NCBI GenBank assembly: GCA_964461295.1
Contig: CAYWTX010000612.1
Location: 1-7,091 of the forward strand
From: CAYWTX01 sp964461295
Lineage (GTDB): Bacteria > Planctomycetota > Phycisphaerae > SM23-33
Reading direction: 5' to 3'
Length of the DNA stretch: 7,091 nt
Shown here: positions 6,667-7,091 of the stretch, one piece after another
Layout: each line of letters opens with the position of its first letter
Position numbering within the stretch: the first letter of the stretch is position 1
Translations under genes and position numbers: made by a program
The notes under the pieces: generated by a model
Told to the model about the DNA's origin: nothing
Database searches by the model: none
Seen by the model: the letters and a program-made list of their open reading frames with translations, nothing else

Positions 6667-6705
6667 ACCTTGCACAATAAAACACGCTCTTTAAGAATGC
6701 AAGGT
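6667..6705 (-). promoter_or_regulatory. 8-bp perfect inverted repeat directly before the ATPase ATG
   Basis: ACCTTGCA (6667-6674) and TGCAAGGT (6698-6705) are perfect complements separated by 23 bases. Read on the minus strand, the second arm ends at the base just before the ATPase ATG (6666) and contains the only Shine-Dalgarno-like sequence, AAGGT. The spacer is AT-rich, in sharp contrast to the surrounding DNA. It could be an operator for self-repression or a hairpin that hides the start region. It does not look like a Rho-independent terminator for murG, because the stem is weak, the loop is long and no T-run follows. Confidence 0.45.
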
Positions 6706-6711
6706 GGAAAA

Positions 6712-7091
6712 TCACCCCTTTTCCGCCAGCCAGCGGGCCACCGTGTCCGCCGCATCGGGCCGGGCGACGGACAGGGCGGCCTTACGCATGGCATCCAGGC
6801 GATCGGGCGACCGCATCAGCGGCAGCAGGACTTCGCGCAACTTCGCGGCGTTGGCGGCCGGGACGACCGCGTCGTCGCACACGATCGCCCCGCCGGCCCG
6901 GGCCAGCGGCCCGGCGTTCAGCCGCTGCTGCTGGTCAGCGTGGTAGGGGTACGGCAGGATGATCGCCGGCGTGCCCGTCGCGGCCAGTTCGGCCACGGCC
7001 CCCGCCCCGCCGCGCCCGATGACCAGGTCGGCGGCCGCGTAGGCCAGGTCCATGCGGTGGCAGTACTCCATGGTGTGGAAACAGGTGGAGC
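6712..7091 (-). CDS. murG: MurG, lipid II-forming GlcNAc transferase, N-terminus cut by window edge
   Basis: MurG is the membrane-associated GT28 glycosyltransferase that moves GlcNAc from UDP-GlcNAc onto undecaprenyl-PP-MurNAc-pentapeptide (lipid I), making lipid II for peptidoglycan. The visible 126 or so residues are the C-terminal UDP-GlcNAc-binding half: a DLAYAAADLVIGRGGAGAVAE stretch, then TPAIILPYPYHADQQQ and LNAGPLARAGGA. These hold the Glu of AVAE and the Gln/Asn of the DQQQ...NA segment, expected to contact the nucleotide sugar. About 230-240 residues of a normal 350-370 lie beyond the right edge. An internal ATG at 7071 is not the start, since the reading frame continues upstream with family-like sequence. 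Translation ends at TGA (6712-6714), and the next gene on this strand is the AAA_14 ATPase, not murC as in many division and cell wall clusters. Confidence 0.9.
   Translation of the reverse strand, partial: STCFHTMEYCHRMDLAYAAADLVIGRGGAGAVAELAATGTPAIILPYPYHADQQQRLNAGPLARAGGAIVCDDAVVPAANAAKLREVLLPLMRSPDRLDAMRKAALSVARPDAADTVARWLAEKG

Noticed and set aside
6667..6705. Rho-independent terminator of murG
   Set aside because: The stem has only 8 bp with a 23-base loop and no T-run after the second arm; it runs straight into the ATPase start codon.

Overview
The window is GC-rich bacterial DNA with strong G/C preference at third codon positions in most genes. The gene content points to Planctomycetota or a close PVC relative. 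The best evidence is the large secreted cytochrome, which resembles the hydrazine synthase alpha-subunit family plus a planctomycete-type cytochrome c module (heme segment preceded by 'DVQPILDEHC'). It is followed by a remnant of a planctomycete-type PQQ-like propeller protein. The phylum is inferred from protein families alone; no rRNA gene is present.

Layout, left to right. (1) Positions 1-1753, minus strand: the N-terminal 584 residues of a YprA/MrfA-type DEAD/DEAH helicase, cut by the left edge. (2) 1754-2139: a 386-base divergent intergenic region with several short inverted repeats and a phased direct repeat. (3) 2140-4809, plus strand: an 889-residue exported triple-heme c-type cytochrome with an HZS-alpha-like propeller. 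(4) 4853-5335, plus strand, 43 bases downstream and probably in the same transcript: a strongly shortened, apparently decayed propeller-protein gene, with an in-frame amber codon inside its signal peptide. (5) 5440-6666 (or 6675), minus strand, convergent with the previous gene: an AAA_14/DUF4143 ATPase with codon use unlike its neighbours. An 8-bp perfect inverted repeat sits directly before its ATG. (6) 6712-7091, minus strand: the C-terminal part of MurG, cut by the right edge.

The cytochrome and the propeller remnant form the accessory core of the window, an exported redox or surface module whose second member looks inactivated. The helicase (DNA repair) and MurG (peptidoglycan synthesis) are ordinary cellular genes. 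The ATPase may be a later arrival. I found no tRNA, rRNA, CRISPR array or recognisable transposase, and no complete new multi-gene system. The most interesting points are the non-anammox HzsA-like cytochrome, the shrunken propeller gene beside it, and a palindrome inside a non-conserved linker of the cytochrome.
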